Source: Cyclostephanos tholiformis
Lineage: Eukaryota; Bacillariophyta; Thalassiosirophyceae; Thalassiosirales; Thalassiosiraceae
Reading direction: 5' to 3'
Length of the DNA: 10,007 bases
Assembly: GCA_036939975.1 (NCBI GenBank)
Contig: JALLPB010001399.1
Span: forward strand, 1 to 10,007
Translations under genes and position numbers: made by a program
Notes under the pieces: model-generated
Database searches by the model: none
The model's input: only the letters and a program-made list of their open reading frames with translations
What the model was told of the DNA's origin: nothing
In this document: positions 7,448 through 10,007 of the stretch, piece after piece
Layout: every line of letters starts with the position of its first letter
Position numbering within the stretch: the first letter of the stretch is position 1

Positions 7448-8090
7448 AAACGTGAAACACATTGTTGGTGGCATCATCATTGCCTGTACCATTGCATGAA
7501 TTGTCAAGCCATGGGTGACCCCCCCCCTGCCTAACACGACTGTTACAGGAGGGGTGGGAGCATTTGAATTGCACGCAATTTTGCTTTCTTGCACTTGTCA
7601 GACAAGGAGGGGGGTGTTGGGGGGGATGTGCACCGTTGCAGTCTACTTGCAAAGTAGAGCTGATGCAGCTCATATGCACTCAACCCCCCGCCATGCTGGG
7701 CAAAGAGGGGCAGCTTGGAGTGGCAGCTTGGGACTCACGGGGAAGAACAGGGAGGCAATGGGAGGCAATGCAAGCAAGTCACCTTGTCAAGGCTAATAGA
7801 AATGCTGTTTTTTTTTTTGCAGAAAATCAGCCACTGTGCCTGCCCAGCATGTCCAATCAGCAAAAGTGGGGTATCAAACAATAGCTCAAGCAGGATCCTT
7901 TTAGGTGTATTGGAATCCCTTTGATCCCACCCCCCTGAGAAGTTATGATGCTGCGAGTGCTTGGGCCAAAATCCTATTATTTCTTGGCCAGTTGATTGTG
8001 GGCTGAGGAGCTCTGTATAAAAAAACAAGTGGGGGCGCACACTTGAAGGGCTACTATCCAAAAAGAATTTCATGGTGATGATTGAAGTGC
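7448..8090. other. Unassigned region with G/C homopolymers and a T11 tract
   Basis: Several overlapping open frames exist on both strands, none recognisable or favoured by composition. The stretch holds C9 at 7519-7527, G-rich runs near 7600 and 7620, two tandem copies of GGAGGCAATG (7751-7770), and T11 at 7808-7818 followed by GCAG. Decayed non-coding repeat DNA is the likeliest reading. Confidence 0.4.
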
Positions 8091-8707
8091 TTAACAGCTT
8101 AACCGCTATCTCTGTTTTGGCGGGAGAAAAACTCGTACTTTTTAGTAGGTATGTGCAAGTTTACTACAATAAGTTCTACCTAAAAAAAACTTGGCATTGA
8201 ATGTTCAATGCACAATCAAATTCTGTGAGTGGATTAAAATTTGCTAAGAAACTACGTTTCTACGTAGCTACTATAAAAAGTGGGCAGTCGTGACCGCCCT
8301 TAGCAGTTAAGCTGTTAGCTATCTCTGTTTTGGCGGGAGAAAAACTCCTACTTTTTGGTAGGTACATACAAGATAACTATGTAGGAATAGTACTATAAAT
8401 TCTACCTAAAAAAATTGGCGTGCCAAAATCTACCATACAACATAACTCACAAAAGGAGAATTTTTAATTAGTGCAAAAAATGTGCAGCAAAAAGCTCCTC
8501 ATACATCAGCGATGCAAGGCGCATTACAAAAAAGGAAAATTCCGTGCAAAAGCTCAGGTTCTTGCACGTTCAATGCGCTATTGAATTCTGTCAGTGAACG
8601 AAAATTTGCTAAGAAACTACATTTCTATGAAACTATATTTCTACGTAACTACAATAAAAAGTGGGCGGTCACAAAGTCACAACTGCCCTTAGCGGTTAAG
8701 CTGTTAA
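8091..8707. mobile_element. Two tandem copies of an inverted-repeat (MITE-like) element
   Basis: The outer ends are perfect 18-base inverted repeats: TTAACAGCTTAACCGCTA at 8091-8108 and its complement at 8690-8707. Inside, a left module (GCTATCTCTGTTTTGGCGGG at 8105 and 8318, identical for 30 bases) and a right module (ATTTGCTAAGAAACTAC at about 8239 and 8604, ending GCCCTTAGC[AG]GTTAAGCTGTTA) each occur twice. Copy 1 is 8091-8316. Copy 2, about 8317-8707, carries roughly 150 extra bases (about 8420-8565). The right end of copy 1 is joined directly to the left module of copy 2, so one terminal repeat is shared. TTAA lies at both outer edges and could be the target duplication. No transposase is encoded, so mobility would need an enzyme supplied elsewhere. 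Confidence 0.8.
8282..8299. repeat. Short GC hairpin in the right module
   Basis: GGGCAGTC (8282-8289) and GACCGCCC (8292-8299) pair with one G-T wobble over a two-base loop. The matching site in copy 2 (GGGCGGTCAC...CTGCCC, about 8662-8687) keeps the arms with a longer loop, so the pairing is partly preserved between copies. Confidence 0.6.
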
Positions 8708-8734
8708 CACCAGAATTGAGCAGCTATGGATGAC

Positions 8735-8905
8735 CTTAGCTGGGAATGTTGCATATCATCATGTCGGCCAGAGGGTCAAAATGACAGACATATTTCATGT
8801 CGGCCAACATGTTGGCAACATGTCCAAAAAACATGTCGGCCAAGGACTCCTTATGTCAGGCCGACATGTTGCTGGTGGACATGTAGGCTGACATGTTGGC
8901 AAAAA
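8735..8905. mobile_element. Palindrome-rich CATGTCGGCC repeat element
   Basis: CATGTCGGCC occurs at 8760, 8796 and 8832, and its complement GGCCGACATG at 8859-8868, so 8832-8868 can fold into a hairpin whose loop holds AAGGACTCCTT, itself palindromic. A 14-base perfect palindrome GCCAACATGTTGGC lies at 8803-8816. The left boundary CTTAGCTGGGAATGTTG (8735-8751) is repeated at 9912-9928, in front of the second copy at the end of the window. It encodes no protein I recognise. CATGTCGGCA recurs at about 8998, so the family may extend further. Confidence 0.75.
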
Positions 8906-9010
8906 ACTACTCAAAGTACTATTTTCAAGGTGAAATAATATCACACAACAATCAAATATTGCGATGAGGTGGTGACAGTTGCATTGAGAGATGGCGCCAT
9001 GTCGGCATAG
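8906..9010. other. Spacer between the palindromic repeat and the retrotransposon
   Basis: AT-rich at first, then CpG appears. ATGGCGCCAT (8992-9001) is a perfect palindrome. No gene is seen. Confidence 0.35.
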
Positions 9011-9381
9011 TGTTAGACTCCCACAAAGTACAATTACTCGCGAAGTCTCCCTGGCGATGTGATATCGCTAAAAAGCGATTCCCGCCAGAATCTATTCCAT
9101 CGATACTATTAGTCAATAGAAAGATCCTATGACTTACTACGACAAAGAAGCGCGAAAGGACGGCAGTTTGCCGCCATCGATTCATATGTGAAACCAACGG
9201 TTAATTCCAAGGGACAATTACCCATTAGACGAGTAGACAGTCCCATAAATAGTAATCAACCTAATCATCAACTTCAAAGTAAGGCACAGGCTTAGCAGTT
9301 GATTACCTATTCCTTCATTGTCATCGCCCATCGTGAGACCGAACACAGGCACCCTCCTTCTCCAAAAGCGAAGTTGGATCG
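9011..9381 (+). promoter_or_regulatory. Leader, and possible LTR, upstream of the Gag frame
   Basis: The stretch is CpG-rich and non-coding. TGTTAGACTCCCAC at 9011 resembles an LTR start (TG), but the partner LTR is outside the window, so this cannot be proven. CATAAATAG at 9244-9252 is TATA-like. GTAATCAAC (9252-9260) and GTTGATTAC (9298-9306) are perfect inverted arms that could form a stem-loop in the leader RNA. I cannot identify a primer-binding site with confidence. Confidence 0.35.
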
Positions 9382-10007
9382 ATGTCAACCAATTCGTCCC
9401 AAAATGGGGCATACAAAATGCTCGCGTTGCAAAAAAACGCCATAACGAAGATCACGGGCATCATCACCCCCAAATTGATCGATGACCTTGAGAACGAGCT
9501 CGGGGGAGCGTTCACCATCCTCAAGAGCACGCACTTCGAACAGGGACAACGATACAGCCACCTCGCCATCGTCATCCCTGAAGCCAAGTACAGGGTTGTC
9601 ATCGCAGACCCCGCTTGGACGTACATCGCACCAGCAAACCCGGGTGCGTACGCGGCAGAAGCACTTGTGCCGGGAGTATCAGCAGCACAACGCGATTTGA
9701 TCATTGCACAGCACAAGATCAAAGAACGGGCCTACGCAGACTACCTCGGGGCCCAAGAAGTGGGCAAGGAACTCCTTCTGTACAGAGTGGATGACGACGC
9801 TCTCGCCCCACTGAAAAAACAGTACATACATTTCGGCGACAAGACCATCCAATCGATGATACTCCACCTACGAACGAAGACGGCTATCAAGATGACGACA
9901 TCCCAAAAATACTTAGTTGGGAATGTTGGATGTCGGTGTCGGCAATTTTGGCGCGACAATGTCGTGTCGGCTGACATGTCGGCAACATGTCGCCAAACCG
10001 ACATCAC
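9382..10007 (+). CDS. Copia-type (Ty1) retrotransposon Gag-like protein, 3' truncated and interrupted
   Basis: Gag forms the particle that packages retrotransposon RNA. The ATG at 9382 is the first in a frame with no stop to the window end (208 codons). Residues 1-175 read as a coherent protein: KITGIITPKLIDDLENEL, a HLAIVIPEAKYRVVI segment, a DPAWTYIAPANPGAYAAEA segment, LGAQEVGKELLLYRVDDDAL, and SMILHLRTKTAIKMTTSQK. I recall this order (an early helix, the PGxYAxxAL turn, then a hydrophobic SMILHLRxKT helix) from diatom Copia Gag proteins. From about residue 177 (9910) the sequence turns into the palindromic repeat and the remaining 32 codons are repeat-derived. The frame is rich in CpG and undamaged before that point, so the element was young when hit. 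The zinc knuckle and pol would lie to the right. Assignment to Gag rests on memory of relatives. Confidence 0.7.
   Translation, partial: MSTNSSQNGAYKMLALQKNAITKITGIITPKLIDDLENELGGAFTILKSTHFEQGQRYSHLAIVIPEAKYRVVIADPAWTYIAPANPGAYAAEALVPGVSAAQRDLIIAQHKIKERAYADYLGAQEVGKELLLYRVDDDALAPLKKQYIHFGDKTIQSMILHLRTKTAIKMTTSQKYLVGNVGCRCRQFWRDNVVSADMSATCRQTDI
9910..10007. mobile_element. Second copy of the palindromic repeat, inserted in the Gag frame, cut by the window end
   Basis: It starts with CTTAGTTGGGAATGTTG (9912-9928), the same left boundary as at 8735 with one change. It then runs through GTCGG, GCCGAC-like and ACATGTCG words. GATGTCGGT (9929-9937) pairs with ACCGACATC (9997-10005), so the visible part folds back on itself. 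The right end is not in the window. Confidence 0.7.

Noticed and set aside
7808..7822. T11-GCAG as an intron 3' splice site
   Set aside because: No coding frame on either side supports an exon; T-tract followed by CAG is too common to count alone.
7735..8073. 112-residue minus-strand ORF
   Set aside because: No motif, poor amino-acid balance (many Ser, Pro, His), and it overlaps equally open frames on the other strand.
8091..8707. piggyBac element, because of TTAA at both edges
   Set aside because: The end sequence after TTAA (CAGCTTAACC) does not have the usual piggyBac terminal form, so TTAA is only noted as a possible target duplication.
8760..8905. Repeated CATGTCGGCC words as a CRISPR array
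   Set aside because: Spacing is irregular, words occur in both orientations, and there are no equal-length spacers or cas genes.
9321..9722. 133-residue minus-strand ORF across the Gag start
   Set aside because: It is the antisense shadow of the Gag frame, which has coherent family-like segments.

Overview
The window looks like nuclear DNA of a eukaryotic microalga, most probably a diatom or related stramenopile. The case for this is the mix of decayed eukaryotic mobile elements: a Mutator-like (MULE) transposase with a SWIM zinc finger, a LINE-type reverse transcriptase tail followed by a J-domain-like segment, and a Copia-type Gag resembling those I remember from diatom genomes. A eukaryotic class I ribonucleotide reductase small-subunit relic adds to it, and there is no operon structure. 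The placement rests on memory of families, not on a search.

Layout. 1-718 (+) is the 3' part of a coiled-coil, Arg/Glu-rich protein gene with internal amino-acid repeats. 1026-1491 (+) holds two overlapping short ORFs in different frames, which may be one broken or spliced gene. 1514-1644 is a small foldback (MITE-like) element. Positions 1795-6540 hold three old pseudogenes, all on the minus strand. From their 5' ends they are a MULE transposase (about 6540-4670), the C-terminal end of a LINE reverse transcriptase plus J-domain-like tail (about 4330-3035), and an N-terminal two-thirds of a ribonucleotide reductase R2 gene (2654-1795). All three carry many frameshifts and stops. 6734-8707 is repeat territory: a lone end of a short inverted-repeat element, a roughly 188-bp tandem satellite, an unassigned stretch with G/C homopolymers, and two tandem copies of the inverted-repeat element. 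8735-8905 is a palindrome-rich repeat built on the words CATGTCGGCC and GGCCGACATG. From about 9011 a young-looking retrotransposon begins. Its Gag frame starts at 9382, is open to the end of the window, and appears interrupted near 9910 by a second copy of the palindrome-rich repeat.

The most striking large-scale signal is base composition. The block with the three pseudogenes is nearly free of CpG: none in 1915-2861 and none in 5063-5896. The coding region at the left end and the Gag region at the right end are rich in CpG. Within the pseudogenes, expected arginines are often replaced by Cys, His, Gln or stop. This fits long-term cytosine methylation and deamination of silenced repeats.

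I see no operon, CRISPR array or RNA gene, and no convincing intact functional system. The only plausible host genes are the coiled-coil gene and perhaps the 1026-1491 pair. The rest is a nested graveyard of mobile elements with one captured or duplicated cellular gene.
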